8,177 nt of DNA from JBBKWX01 sp037969175 (GCA_037969175.1 JBBKWX010000126.1:1-8177), one strand, 5' to 3'. Counted from the stretch's first letter, positions 1 through 6,281 are shown. Notes: generated by a model not told the origin, from the sequence alone. Program-made: numbers and translations.

Positions 1-2826
1 CAGCACATAAATATTTATCAGCGCTACAAGGAAATTACTGATCTCATCTTTTAGATCACTTTCTCTTGAAAAATAAGGAAGCCCCAGATAACCCAACACC
101 TTATTATTTTCATTTCTCACCGGTTCATAAGCAGCTAAATACTCAAGTTTTCCTATGTTTTCGTATTGCTGATATTTTGATCTTCCCTGAAAAAACAAAG
201 CAGCATAAGCATTCGGATCCAAACGTTTTGAGATGAGTCCTTCTTCGTACAACTTAGGCTGGGTACTAAACAGCAGCTCTCCACCTGTGGAGTACAAATT
301 AAAATCTGTTCCGAGAAAAACACTGAGCCTGTCGAGACGGAAGATCAGATCTTCAGTAAATTCTCCGAAGCTGCCCGACTTCAATCCCAATTCATTTTCG
401 ATTGCTATTTGCACCGAAGTTACTTTAGCTGCTACATCCTGCGCAATTTCTTTATCGTATCTGGATGTGATATAAAAGGCAGTTCCACCACCGATGAGCA
501 ACAGAGACAAAACAACCAACCCGATCATTGAAATCTGGATCCGGGTTTTTAAACTATAAATATTGGATGAAAATTTAAACGGAACTGTAACAGGAAGTAT
601 TACTAAAACCGTGATACAATACCAGGCAAAGAGGTAAGAAAACAAAGTGAGATAATTGAACAGGGTGTCATTCTCACGGCTCACCACCACCAGGTGTTCG
701 CTTTGTGGATGATAGATGAGATGCTCATAGCCATTGAAATAGTTCAGATAATATTCTGAAGAATTGTCTTGATTAAAAAACAATTGTCGATCTAATGGAT
801 AAGGAAATGAACCACTTTGATTGATGAGTTTTCCATTGATATAGCGAGCATAGGAATAAGCCTCAAGATCGCGGTTGAAGCGGACTTTGGAGCTTAGCAG
901 CAATTCCGGAAAACCCGAATCTTCCTGCACCAGTTTGGCTTCCAGATCAAAGATCAAACTTCCAACTATGCCGGTATTTTGTTCGGGATCGTTGATCTCT
1001 ATGATAGCAAGATACTGAGTACGACCACTTGAATTTCCTATAAAATAAAACCGGTTGCTGTAGGTCTCCCGGCCTTCTTGTTCTATCAAACTATCGGCAT
1101 ATGCATACGTTAGGGTATCCCCCGGAGCGCTGTACAGATAGGGATTATCAGCACGATCACAAACCTGGAGATTGATATCATACTTCGACCAATAACCGGT
1201 AAGATATAGCTGGCGGATCCGTTTAGCGATCACCTCAGCGTATTGCTCGGGATTGTGTAAAAGACTCACCAGCTGTTTATCTTCCAGGATCTTTTTTTCT
1301 ACATCTTCAAAGAGTGTTTCTGCAATATGATCCTGTTCAGAATCGATACGTTGTGCAAGCAGCATCCGATTGTTCAATTCTTTTTCTTTTCCGTAGCGAT
1401 AAATTCCGCCACCCGAAAAAAGCGTAAAAAGGATGATGATCAGCAATACATCACCTAAAGAAAGTATGAGTCTTCCGTATCTTCGTATGAAGTACAATGT
1501 GAGGTAGAGCGCCAAACTCCAGAGAAAGACAAAGAGATCGTAATATTGAAAGAAACTTCCTTCGCCTGAATTTAATGCATATAAAAAGAAAGCGAGAAAG
1601 ATGAGAGCAGTGGTGATCGTTCTTTCTTTTTTATTTGTTTCGGATGATAATAAAGAGATCACGCTTATATCTGCAAGCATAAAAACTCCGAACATAAGAA
1701 GTGCTATAATACTAAAACCCGTCAGGCTATATACATCCAGTGAAAATACATTATTCACATTAAAACTGATGCTCGAATTGATCAGCAAACCATATAAAAG
1801 ATTGTTTGCAAAAGCGATGGAAAACAAAAACAGAAAGACAAAAAATATCGCAGAGATCTTCCGGGTTGGAGTATGTTCATGCAGCCGGCTCAGTTTTCCA
1901 CGCAATACATGTGAGTAGAAAAAGGTGATCAGTGCATAGGCCAGGATCACGTTGAGCAGCAGGTCTCCAAGTGAATTGAGGAGAGCCGAACTTGCATAGA
2001 AACGCGGATCGAAGAGATCGAGACGGTACATGGCAGACGGCCATTCGTACACATAAGATAGGATGCGAAATGCAAGGAGTCCGAATACATAAATGTATTT
2101 ATGCAGATGTGAATCGGTTTCGCGTGAAGCAAATTGTCCGTACTTAAACAAGGTTAGAAACAGAAAGATAAGGAAGAAGAAAAAAGTCAATTTAGAGCCA
2201 AGGTTAACACCGGTTTTCAGTTCATTGCTAACATCACTTTTCCGGATGGCAAAAAGAAAATTTCCTTCAGCATTTTTTATCTCCCAGGCATTGTCGGTAT
2301 GTATTGAAAGCAACTCAAATCCATGGGGAGCTTTTAATTCGGGATTGAATCTATTCTCGACGTATTTATTCTGATAAGTATAATCTGTACTGATACGCAA
2401 GAGTCCGATCATCACACGTCCGGCTGTTCTGCGTTTAAAAACCTCATAATATCCATTGGGCAATTTGATCAGCTCGCCTTGGGTAAGCCTGCCCGGAGAG
2501 ATGAGTGGGAACGACACTGCTGATGATGACCAGTAGATCAGGCTGTCGTGCTCATAGATGAGGCAGTACATGCCTTTCTGCTCCAGCTCCGTAGGGTTGC
2601 TTGAAAACAGCTCTCCTTCGCTCAGCTTATCGGCATCGGCAGCCATCTCATCCAGAAACAGATTCATCTCCCCTTCGGCCTTGTGTAGCGAGCCTGTAAG
2701 CATCTTCACAGCCGAATCGGTATCTACATCCTGTCTAACGCCACCTCCCTGCAGCCAGAGGCAAGCCACGTAGAACAGCAGGGTTCCAATGGCGAAGAAT
2801 AGAATAATGCGGGTGGTTTTGTTCAT
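1..2826 (-). CDS. Large multi-membrane sensor histidine kinase, N-terminal 942 residues (partial)
   Basis: The minus-strand frame is open from an ATG at 2824-2826 through the left edge without a stop. Membrane segments are visible near residues 6-25, about eight between 208 and 474, and two at 725-747 and 764-786. Soluble, probably extracytoplasmic, domains lie at 26-205, 475-722 and 788-930. The last is Cache-like, with KLEYLAAYEPVRNENNK followed by VLGYLGLPYFSRE at 893-922, and the tail FLVALINIYVL looks like the start of another helix. From family knowledge, Bacteroidota proteins with this C-terminal stretch continue into HAMP, HisKA and HATPase domains and total roughly 1200 residues; the kinase core would lie left of the window. 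It should be an inner-membrane receptor that autophosphorylates on histidine. No response regulator is visible nearby and the ligand is unknown. Confidence in the kinase call rests on family resemblance, because no catalytic motif is in view. Confidence 0.85.
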   Translation of the reverse strand, partial: MNKTTRIILFFAIGTLLFYVACLWLQGGGVRQDVDTDSAVKMLTGSLHKAEGEMNLFLDEMAADADKLSEGELFSSNPTELEQKGMYCLIYEHDSLIYWSSSAVSFPLISPGRLTQGELIKLPNGYYEVFKRRTAGRVMIGLLRISTDYTYQNKYVENRFNPELKAPHGFELLSIHTDNAWEIKNAEGNFLFAIRKSDVSNELKTGVNLGSKLTFFFFLIFLFLTLFKYGQFASRETDSHLHKYIYVFGLLAFRILSYVYEWPSAMYRLDLFDPRFYASSALLNSLGDLLLNVILAYALITFFYSHVLRGKLSRLHEHTPTRKISAIFFVFLFLFSIAFANNLLYGLLINSSISFNVNNVFSLDVYSLTGFSIIALLMFGVFMLADISVISLLSSETNKKERTITTALIFLAFFLYALNSGEGSFFQYYDLFVFLWSLALYLTLYFIRRYGRLILSLGDVLLIIILFTLFSGGGIYRYGKEKELNNRMLLAQRIDSEQDHIAETLFEDVEKKILEDKQLVSLLHNPEQYAEVIAKRIRQLYLTGYWSKYDINLQVCDRADNPYLYSAPGDTLTYAYADSLIEQEGRETYSNRFYFIGNSSGRTQYLAIIEINDPEQNTGIVGSLIFDLEAKLVQEDSGFPELLLSSKVRFNRDLEAYSYARYINGKLINQSGSFPYPLDRQLFFNQDNSSEYYLNYFNGYEHLIYHPQSEHLVVVSRENDTLFNYLTLFSYLFAWYCITVLVILPVTVPFKFSSNIYSLKTRIQISMIGLVVLSLLLIGGGTAFYITSRYDKEIAQDVAAKVTSVQIAIENELGLKSGSFGEFTEDLIFRLDRLSVFLGTDFNLYSTGGELLFSTQPKLYEEGLISKRLDPNAYAALFFQGRSKYQQYENIGKLEYLAAYEPVRNENNKVLGYLGLPYFSRESDLKDEISNFLVALINIYVL

Positions 2827-2838
2827 AGTGTGCTATGA

Positions 2839-2846
2839 CAAAGGTA
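2839..2846 (-). promoter_or_regulatory. Candidate -7 box of the sensor kinase promoter
   Basis: Read on the minus strand this is TACCTTTG, a full match to the Bacteroidota -7 consensus TAnnTTTG. An imperfect -33 box, TGTG at 2865-2868, lies 18 bp upstream. Transcription would begin near 2833, leaving a very short leader before the ATG at 2826. No Shine-Dalgarno sequence is present. Confidence 0.45.
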
Positions 2847-2881
2847 AAATCTATTCCGAATAATCACATTAGATACTATTT

Positions 2882-2988
2882 GCACACGGATGACACGGGT
2901 TGTTACGGATTTACACGGATAATAATTATTGAATGATTCTATGAGGTACAAAGAAAAAAATCCGTCATGATCCGTGTAATCCGTGTGC
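2882..2988. repeat. Imperfect inverted repeat of the CCGTGT type
   Basis: The arms at 2882-2910 and 2960-2988 are 29 nt each and match at most positions when one is reversed and complemented; both begin GCACACGGAT on their own strand. The core unit ACACGGAT is also repeated within the arms, for example at 2913-2920. The 49-nt loop is AT-rich. The element fills the gap between the kinase and the next gene. It could form a long hairpin at the 3' end of the neighbouring transcript or be a non-autonomous repeat. A half copy occurs at 3487-3502. Confidence 0.75.
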
Positions 2989-2998
2989 CATAATTTTT

Positions 2999-3385
2999 CT
3001 ACCACACACCATAAACTATCCCCGCCCCTAAAGCGAAAGCAAGAGGCGATATCAACCTCACATAGCCGGGTGTCAGTATCTCTGCCGCTTTTAAAGAATA
3101 GTTATGATGCATTTGTCGGGGAACGATAAAGAGCACCACGGAAGTAATGATCATGATCCATCCAAAGATCTTGAACAGCTCCGGGAATTTGGAATAGTCA
3201 GCAAAAAGTATCATCGCTGTTGCCGGTATCATTCTGATGGTGATCTCGGCATAGTTAATAAAATTTGTACTGGCAGCTTTCCTTAGAATAGCTCTGGCTC
3301 TTTCGGGAACGAAGAGCATTAACACTCCAACGAAGATGATGAAACCTCCGAAAGCAATAACTATCCATTGTGATGCTGCAATCAT
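2999..3385 (-). CDS. Small four-helix membrane protein of unknown function
   Basis: This encodes 128 residues. Hydrophobic helices are visible near residues 5-26, 49-62, 71-89 and 109-127, so almost the whole protein is membrane. Short charged loops hold the recognisable stretches PERARAILRKAA (27-38), FPELFKIFGW (67-76), VPRQMHHNYS (88-97) and YVRLISPLAF (108-117). The arginines after helix 1 suggest a cytoplasmic first loop. I recall similar uncharacterised proteins of this length in Bacteroidota but can name no function. There are no cysteines, and the HH pair at 93-94 is the only obvious metal-binding possibility. The gene stands alone between two repeat-filled gaps. The ATG at 3383-3385 is preceded by an A-rich leader with no Shine-Dalgarno site. 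Confidence 0.85.
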   Translation of the reverse strand: MIAASQWIVIAFGGFIIFVGVLMLFVPERARAILRKAASTNFINYAEITIRMIPATAMILFADYSKFPELFKIFGWIMIITSVVLFIVPRQMHHNYSLKAAEILTPGYVRLISPLAFALGAGIVYGVW

Positions 3386-3400
3386 GCTTGCGATTTTTTT

Positions 3401-3438
3401 AACACTAAGGCTCTAAGAATTTATAAGGCTCAAAAAAA
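3401..3438. repeat. Dispersed 38-nt repeat (AAGGCTC type), copy 1
   Basis: This begins AACACTAAGGCTC and continues through TTTATAAGGCTCAAA. It aligns without gaps to 7768-7805 with only a few mismatches. The second copy is attached to the tail of the two-hairpin repeat family, so this is probably a fragment of the same family, here lying in the leader of the small membrane-protein gene that starts at 3385. Confidence 0.7.
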
Positions 3439-3451
3439 CCGTTAGATATTC

Positions 3452-3484
3452 GTCCCCTTATTAGGGGGACTTACAGGGGGTAAC
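3452..3484. repeat. GTCCCC hairpin repeat, copy 1
   Basis: The stem GTCCCC (3452-3457) pairs with GGGGAC (3465-3470) across the loop TTATTAG, followed by TTACAGGGGGTAAC. The same arrangement recurs at 4234-4264. It lies downstream of the cytochrome lipoprotein gene on the minus strand and could help end that transcript, but no T-tract follows directly. Elements of this type are common between genes in Bacteroidota. Confidence 0.7.
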
Positions 3485-3486
3485 AA

Positions 3487-3502
3487 ATCCGTGTCATCCG
3501 CG
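3487..3502. repeat. Half copy of the CCGTGT-type repeat
   Basis: This reads ATCCGTGTCATCCGCG and matches one arm of the inverted repeat at 2882-2988. No partner arm is visible nearby. It sits just downstream of the cytochrome gene stop codon. Confidence 0.5.
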
Positions 3503-3512
3503 TTCCTATTAT

Positions 3513-3896
3513 TTATCTCGGTTTCTCTTGAGATACCCAAGTCTTAAACAAGCTTATCTCCTCATCAGTCAGCGGAGCTTTCTTGCTTTTGAAAGGCATA
3601 AATTTTATTTCGCTTTCCGGCAATTGAATCCGTTCCAAAATATCTCTGCTATACTTTGCCGTGGCCTCATAGGTATTCAGCATTTCCTTTTTTCCTTCTT
3701 CCGGGAAGTGGCAGGGTGTACAGCTTTTAACCATGATAGGGGAAATGTGTTTTTCATAAGATACCAGATCCGCTGCAGGGATTTCTTTTTTCGTTACAGC
3801 TTGTTTGGGTTTGCAGAATTGTAAGGAGAAAGCTGCAAGTATTAACAAGGGCAGAATAATATATTTCTGTGCGGGATAGTTCCTGAATAATTTCAT
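3513..3896 (-). CDS. Small c-type cytochrome lipoprotein (single CxxCH haem site)
   Basis: This encodes 127 residues. A signal peptide with hydrophobic core at residues 12-24 runs into the lipobox-like SLQFC, so C28 is the probable lipidated cysteine and the mature protein is membrane-anchored outside the cytoplasm. The covalent haem site is CTPCH at 59-63, preceded by YEKHISPIMVKSC. The likely distal ligand is M100 in KFMPFKSKKAPLTDEEISLFKTW; this matches the FMP...LTDEEI...W tail of the small cytochromes that annotate as cytochrome c or planctomycete-type cytochrome domains. It should carry electrons or act as a haem module. No oxidase, dehydrogenase or cytochrome-maturation gene is adjacent, so its partner is unknown. 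The start codon has no Shine-Dalgarno site, as is usual in this phylum. Confidence 0.85.
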   Translation of the reverse strand: MKLFRNYPAQKYIILPLLILAAFSLQFCKPKQAVTKKEIPAADLVSYEKHISPIMVKSCTPCHFPEEGKKEMLNTYEATAKYSRDILERIQLPESEIKFMPFKSKKAPLTDEEISLFKTWVSQEKPR

Positions 3897-3993
3897 GGTT
3901 AATGGTTTTGAGGGGTTTGCTATTGCTAATTACGGGAAAAAAAGTGAAGCATTGAAATTGGAGTGTGCGTGGTGGATAATGTCCTTTTGAAAC

Positions 3994-4028
3994 CGCAAAG
4001 GCGCGGAGTTTTTCGCAGAGGCGCTAAG
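3994..4028. repeat. CGCAAAGGCGC-type short direct repeat
   Basis: Two 15-nt units, CGCAAAGGCGCGGAG (3994-4008) and CGCAGAGGCGCTAAG (4014-4028), lie 20 bp apart. They belong to the low-complexity CGCAGAGGCGC type scattered between genes in many bacteria. Together with the two-hairpin repeat and the GTCCC hairpin they occupy most of the gene-free stretch 3897-4250. I see no gene there. Confidence 0.6.
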
Positions 4029-4070
4029 AGTTTTCCAAGTTAGCATACAAAATTTAACTTTCTTTTTTAA

Positions 4071-4215
4071 TGTCCCGTAGGGATAATATATCTATAGCAG
4101 AAATGATTGATGTTAGATTTTATCGTGGCGTTAGGTACGACACCTTTTCGTGTTTTTAGTGTTTTCGTTCTTTAGTGTTCCCCTTTTTTTGCCACGAAGG
4201 CACTAAGACTCGAAG
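4071..4215. repeat. Two-hairpin dispersed repeat, copy R1
   Basis: The first hairpin, at 4071-4085, pairs TGTCCC with GGGATA. It is followed by the conserved linker ATATCTATAGCAGAAATGATTG, then a second hairpin at 4123-4140 pairing TCGTGGC with GGTACGA. A T-rich tail at 4141-4190 carries repeated TTTAGTGTT words and ends in GAAGGCACTAAGACTCGAAG. The same order and spacing recur at 7867 and 8100. Several stem differences between copies keep pairing through G-U wobbles, which suggests a folded RNA or single-stranded DNA, although only three copies are in view. Confidence 0.75.
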
Positions 4216-4233
4216 AAATATACCTGCGAATCC

Positions 4234-4264
4234 GTCCCTCTATTGGGGGACTACAGGGGGTTGT
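4234..4264. repeat. GTCCC hairpin repeat, copy 2, overlapping a gene end
   Basis: The stem GTCCCTC (4234-4240) pairs with GGGGGAC (4245-4251) using one G-T wobble, followed by TACAGGGGGTTG. It matches the element at 3452-3484. The stop codon of the small membrane protein (4251-4253) and its last residues N-P-L are encoded inside this repeat. Confidence 0.7.
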
Positions 4265-4655
4265 CTTTAGTTTTGTCTTTACTTTTTAATATTACCCAGA
4301 TCAGTATCGACAATGTCAAGGTCAATAAAGCAAATGATTTTTCAAAATTTGTTTTTGCAAATATATTCCCAATAGTATTTATTCCAAAAAGGATCAAAAA
4401 TGCCCACAAAATTATAGTTACAATTTTGGATGGGATGATCTGTCTCATATAATTTCCTTTAATGAGAACAACCACTCCTAAGAAGAGATTTATAACTACA
4501 GATATCGTTTCAAAAACATACATCTCTGTGTCACTTTTCAATCTTCCTCCCCAGGCAATATCATAAGGCACGATCTTTAAGATAATGCATAGATGAAAAA
4601 TTATTATGGCTGCCAGTAGCCAAATCAGTACTTTAATGGCTGTTTTTGAATTCAT
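4251..4655 (-). CDS. Small four-helix membrane protein of unknown function
   Basis: This encodes 134 residues with helices near 7-27, 46-65, 77-98 and 106-124. The loop after helix 1 holds the distinctive KIVPYDIAWGGRLKSDTEMY (27-46), and the third loop NIFAKTNFEKSF (97-108). I recall similar 130-140 residue proteins in Flavobacteriia and relatives, all uncharacterised. No enzyme motif is visible, and the sequence looks like an integral inner-membrane protein with a lysine-rich cytoplasmic tail. The C-terminus reads into the GTCCC hairpin repeat, which provides the stop, so the original end may have been different. A TAnnTTTG box lies about 30 bp upstream of the ATG. It lies 126 bp beyond the end of the GNAT gene, on the same strand. 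Confidence 0.85.
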   Translation of the reverse strand: MNSKTAIKVLIWLLAAIIIFHLCIILKIVPYDIAWGGRLKSDTEMYVFETISVVINLFLGVVVLIKGNYMRQIIPSKIVTIILWAFLILFGINTIGNIFAKTNFEKSFALLTLTLSILIWVILKSKDKTKDNPL

Positions 4656-4683
4656 AAATAATCATGGTTTTTTAAATGATAAT

Positions 4684-4691
4684 CAAAATTA
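4684..4691 (-). promoter_or_regulatory. Candidate -7 box of the 4251-4655 gene
   Basis: On the minus strand this reads TAATTTTG, a full match to TAnnTTTG. Transcription would start near 4678, giving a leader of about 23 nt. No clear -33 TTTG is present at the usual distance. If real, the membrane-protein gene has its own promoter rather than depending on the upstream GNAT gene. Confidence 0.45.
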
Positions 4692-4781
4692 ACTATTAAC
4701 TCAATATTTATTTTCGATTGATTGTCGGATAACGATTTGAAACATACTGTCAGGTGCTGGCCAATATCTTGTCTCCATTTC

Positions 4782-5282
4782 TTAAATATTTCTCCTTAAT
4801 TCATATTCAATTTCATCATCCTGCAGATCTACAATCTTTATAAAATTGAGTCTCTTCAACAGTTCTATAGCCTTGGTGTTTTGTTTGGTCGTTATTGCCC
4901 AAATACGTTCTAGTCCCATGCTATGTATTCCAAAGTCTATGGCTAATTGTATAGCAGGAGTCATATATCCTTGTCCTCTAAATTTAGGCAATAAAACACA
5001 ACCCAATTCGCCGGCTCCTTTGTCAAGACCGCGATAGTAACCGCAAGTACCTACGATCGCATTCGTTGTGTTGTCTACAATAACCCAATGAATAGAATTC
5101 CCTGCAAGATAATCGGCGTTGATCTTCGCTTGCATTTCTATTGCATGTTGCAATGTACTTGCCTGAACAGAATCATAAAAAGAAATTTCGATAAGATCTT
5201 TAATATCTGAATTCTGAACTTGTCGTAATGAGACTCTATCGCCGGAAATACCCGGAAAAATATCGTAAGGTGGTAGTTTCAT
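4782..5282 (-). CDS. GNAT-family N-acetyltransferase (RimJ/RimL-like)
   Basis: This encodes 166 residues, a normal length for a single GNAT domain of the Acetyltransf_3 type. The N-terminal strand reads DRVSLRQVQNSDIKDL (15-30). The core strand VIVDNTTNAIVGTCGYYRG (67-85) leads into GELGCVLLPKFRGQGYM (91-107), where RGQG at 102-105 is the pyrophosphate-binding loop for acetyl-CoA. Motif B, at 124-147, contains ERIWAITTKQNTKAIELLKR followed by LNF; its Asn135 and the helix after it are typical of the family. It should transfer an acetyl group from acetyl-CoA to an amine, but the substrate (a ribosomal protein N-terminus, an antibiotic or a small amine) cannot be read from sequence. A strong hairpin at 5361-5396 insulates it from the metallothionein-like gene upstream. 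I found no convincing promoter box. Confidence 0.93.
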   Translation of the reverse strand: MKLPPYDIFPGISGDRVSLRQVQNSDIKDLIEISFYDSVQASTLQHAIEMQAKINADYLAGNSIHWVIVDNTTNAIVGTCGYYRGLDKGAGELGCVLLPKFRGQGYMTPAIQLAIDFGIHSMGLERIWAITTKQNTKAIELLKRLNFIKIVDLQDDEIEYELRRNI

Positions 5283-5360
5283 TCTGTCTGCTATTTTGTT
5301 TTATCATGATGAACGATAAACTATGGTTTTAGCCGTAAATTGATTTGAGATCTATCTAAA

Positions 5361-5396
5361 ATCAACAAGCCATCCTTTGAAGAATGGCTTGTTGAT
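5361..5396 (-). terminator. Intrinsic terminator after the metallothionein-like gene
   Basis: A perfect 13-bp stem, ATCAACAAGCCAT (5361-5373) with ATGGCTTGTTGAT (5384-5396), encloses a 10-nt loop. On the minus strand it is followed by TTTAGATAG, a modest T-run. It lies 20 bp beyond the stop codon of the cysteine-rich peptide gene, giving that gene a compact transcript of its own from the 5560 promoter. Confidence 0.85.
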
Positions 5397-5415
5397 CGTG
5401 CATAAAACTAATCTC

Positions 5416-5529
5416 TTAGTTACAATTTGCGCAAGTACAGTTTGAACCGCAGTTACAATCAGCACATGTACAAGTTGAATTGTCGCACTTTACATTTGGA
5501 GTACACTGACTCATTTTTGTCTTTTTCAT
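5416..5529 (-). CDS. 37-residue metallothionein-like cysteine-rich peptide
   Basis: The ATG at 5527-5529 opens a 37-codon frame ending in TAA at 5416-5418. Nine cysteines (9, 15, 20, 22, 25, 27, 31, 33, 36) make up a quarter of the peptide. There is no histidine and no aromatic residue, and the cysteines fall in CxC and CxxC patterns. The segments CTCADCN (20-26) and CTCANCN (31-37) form an internal duplication. This composition fits a metallothionein that would bind Cu(I), Zn or Cd through thiolates in the cytoplasm; it is shorter than SmtA or MymT, and homology to either cannot be claimed. Its own promoter, shared operator and strong terminator argue that the frame is real. A second in-frame ATG at 5512-5514 would give 32 residues and keep all cysteines; I prefer the first because its leader of about 25 nt matches that of the co-regulated hydrolase gene. 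The neighbouring HMA-AraC regulator supports a metal role. Confidence 0.82.
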   Translation of the reverse strand: MKKTKMSQCTPNVKCDNSTCTCADCNCGSNCTCANCN

Positions 5530-5559
5530 AATGTATAATTTTATAGTTATTTAACACCA

Positions 5560-5567
5560 CAAAAATA
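5560..5567 (-). promoter_or_regulatory. -7 box of the metallothionein-like gene
   Basis: On the minus strand this reads TATTTTTG, matching TAnnTTTG. Transcription would start near 5554, about 25 nt before the ATG. No TTTG -33 box is present upstream; instead the shared 38-bp operator ends exactly 22 bp away. This is the layout of an activator-dependent promoter. Confidence 0.7.
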
Positions 5568-5589
5568 CATGCCATACAGAGAAAGTCTG

Positions 5590-5627
5590 TTACATTACTT
5601 TGGGTATTCATTATAACATTTTGGGAT
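5590..5627. promoter_or_regulatory. Putative HMA-AraC operator, copy 1 (metallothionein-like gene)
   Basis: On the plus strand this reads TTACATTACTTTGGG, five variable bases, ATTATA, two variable bases, then ATTTTGGGAT. It aligns without gaps to 7387-7424 with 32 of 38 identities. It contains two half-sites, ACTTTGGG (5597) and ATTTTGGG (5618), as direct repeats 21 bp apart, the two-helical-turn spacing at which AraC-type dimers bind. The element directly abuts the stop codon of the regulator gene (5627-5629) and lies upstream of the peptide gene promoter. Confidence 0.8.
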
Positions 5628-6202
5628 TACACTTTATCTAATGCTTTACGTTTTGCCATTCCAACCTCTTTAAAATAAGTAGGCGTCAACCCGGTGATCT
5701 TCTTAAACTGTGTTGAAAGATGGGCAACACTGCTGTATTCAAGATCAAGAGCAATTTGCGATAGATTCATTTGCCCGTAAACCAACATTTCCTTTGCTTT
5801 TTCTATCCTTTGCTCGATAAAATAATTTTCAATTGTTCTTCCTTCCACGGAAGAAAACAGACTGCTGAGATAGGTATACTCATTGTTGATCTTTCCGCTG
5901 ATATAATGGGATAGCTTTATCTTGCTGTCTTCAATACTAGTTTCGTTTCTTGCTCTTTTAATTACCAATTGCTTGATACTTTCAACTAGCGCCGTACTGC
6001 GATTGTCTATCAACTCAAAACCAATAGCAGCAAATCTCTGCCCCAATTTTGCTTTCTGATCCGCAGTTAGTTCTTCATTTAAATGGATCTCACCAAAAGT
6101 GACATTCTGAAAAGGAATATTTTCATTTTGCAAAATATCAATAATAGCCAATACGCATCGATGGCAAACCATGTTCTTAACTAGCAATGTAGTTGGCGAC
6201 AT
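5627..6202 (-). CDS. HMA-like/AraC-family metal-responsive transcriptional regulator
   Basis: From the start chosen here the protein has 191 residues. Residues 5-66 resemble a heavy-metal-associated fold, with the metal site M11-V-C13-H-R-C16 (MxCxxC) and the ending FAAIGFELIDN. Residues 95-182 form an AraC-type double helix-turn-helix; NLSQIALDLEYSSVAHLS (146-163) and QFKKITGLTPTYFK (165-178) are its family signature. I know this two-domain family as common in Bacteroidota, often beside heavy-metal genes. The frame extends upstream to an ATG at 6256, but I chose 6202 because relatives begin just before the MxCxxC strand, the leader there is A-rich, and a likely promoter -7 box overlaps the 6256 codon. 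It probably binds a soft metal, perhaps Cu(I), and activates the peptide gene downstream and the hydrolase gene upstream. The effector and the direction of regulation are inferred. Confidence 0.92.
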   Translation of the reverse strand: MSPTTLLVKNMVCHRCVLAIIDILQNENIPFQNVTFGEIHLNEELTADQKAKLGQRFAAIGFELIDNRSTALVESIKQLVIKRARNETSIEDSKIKLSHYISGKINNEYTYLSSLFSSVEGRTIENYFIEQRIEKAKEMLVYGQMNLSQIALDLEYSSVAHLSTQFKKITGLTPTYFKEVGMAKRKALDKV

Positions 6203-6249
6203 ATTTTTATTTTTTAAAAATCCGGGAATTTCTTCAATGCAAGTAAGCA

Positions 6250-6281
6250 CAAACAAATCAGGAAATCAAGTGATTAACAAA
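6250..6281 (-). promoter_or_regulatory. Candidate promoter of the HMA-AraC regulator gene
   Basis: On the minus strand a -33 TTTG (6278-6281) is separated by 20 bp from TTTGTTTG (6250-6257), which matches TAnnTTTG except at the second base. Transcription would start near 6244, giving a leader of about 40 nt to the ATG at 6202. It has both boxes and no copy of the shared operator, so the regulator is probably made constitutively at a low level. Between here and the hydrolase terminator (6282-6435) I see no gene. Confidence 0.5.

Noticed and set aside
1601..2773. Several plus-strand frames of 70-105 codons, and one minus-strand frame at 1947-2132
   Set aside because: They are shadows of the sensor kinase gene, which is open in a single minus-strand frame from 2826 to the left edge with clear membrane segments.
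2823..3005. Minus-strand frame of 60 codons over the kinase leader
   Set aside because: It is made of the CCGTGT inverted repeat and the kinase promoter region, and has no protein-like features.
3528..3824. Plus-strand frame of 98 codons
   Set aside because: It is antisense to the cytochrome lipoprotein gene, whose CxxCH motif, lipobox and C-terminal motif are all in the minus frame.
4656..4781. Integron attC site next to small orphan genes (membrane protein, GNAT)
   Set aside because: GGATAACG near 4727 hints at a core site, but no matching inverted partner site or integrase is visible, and the genes have their own spacing and promoters.
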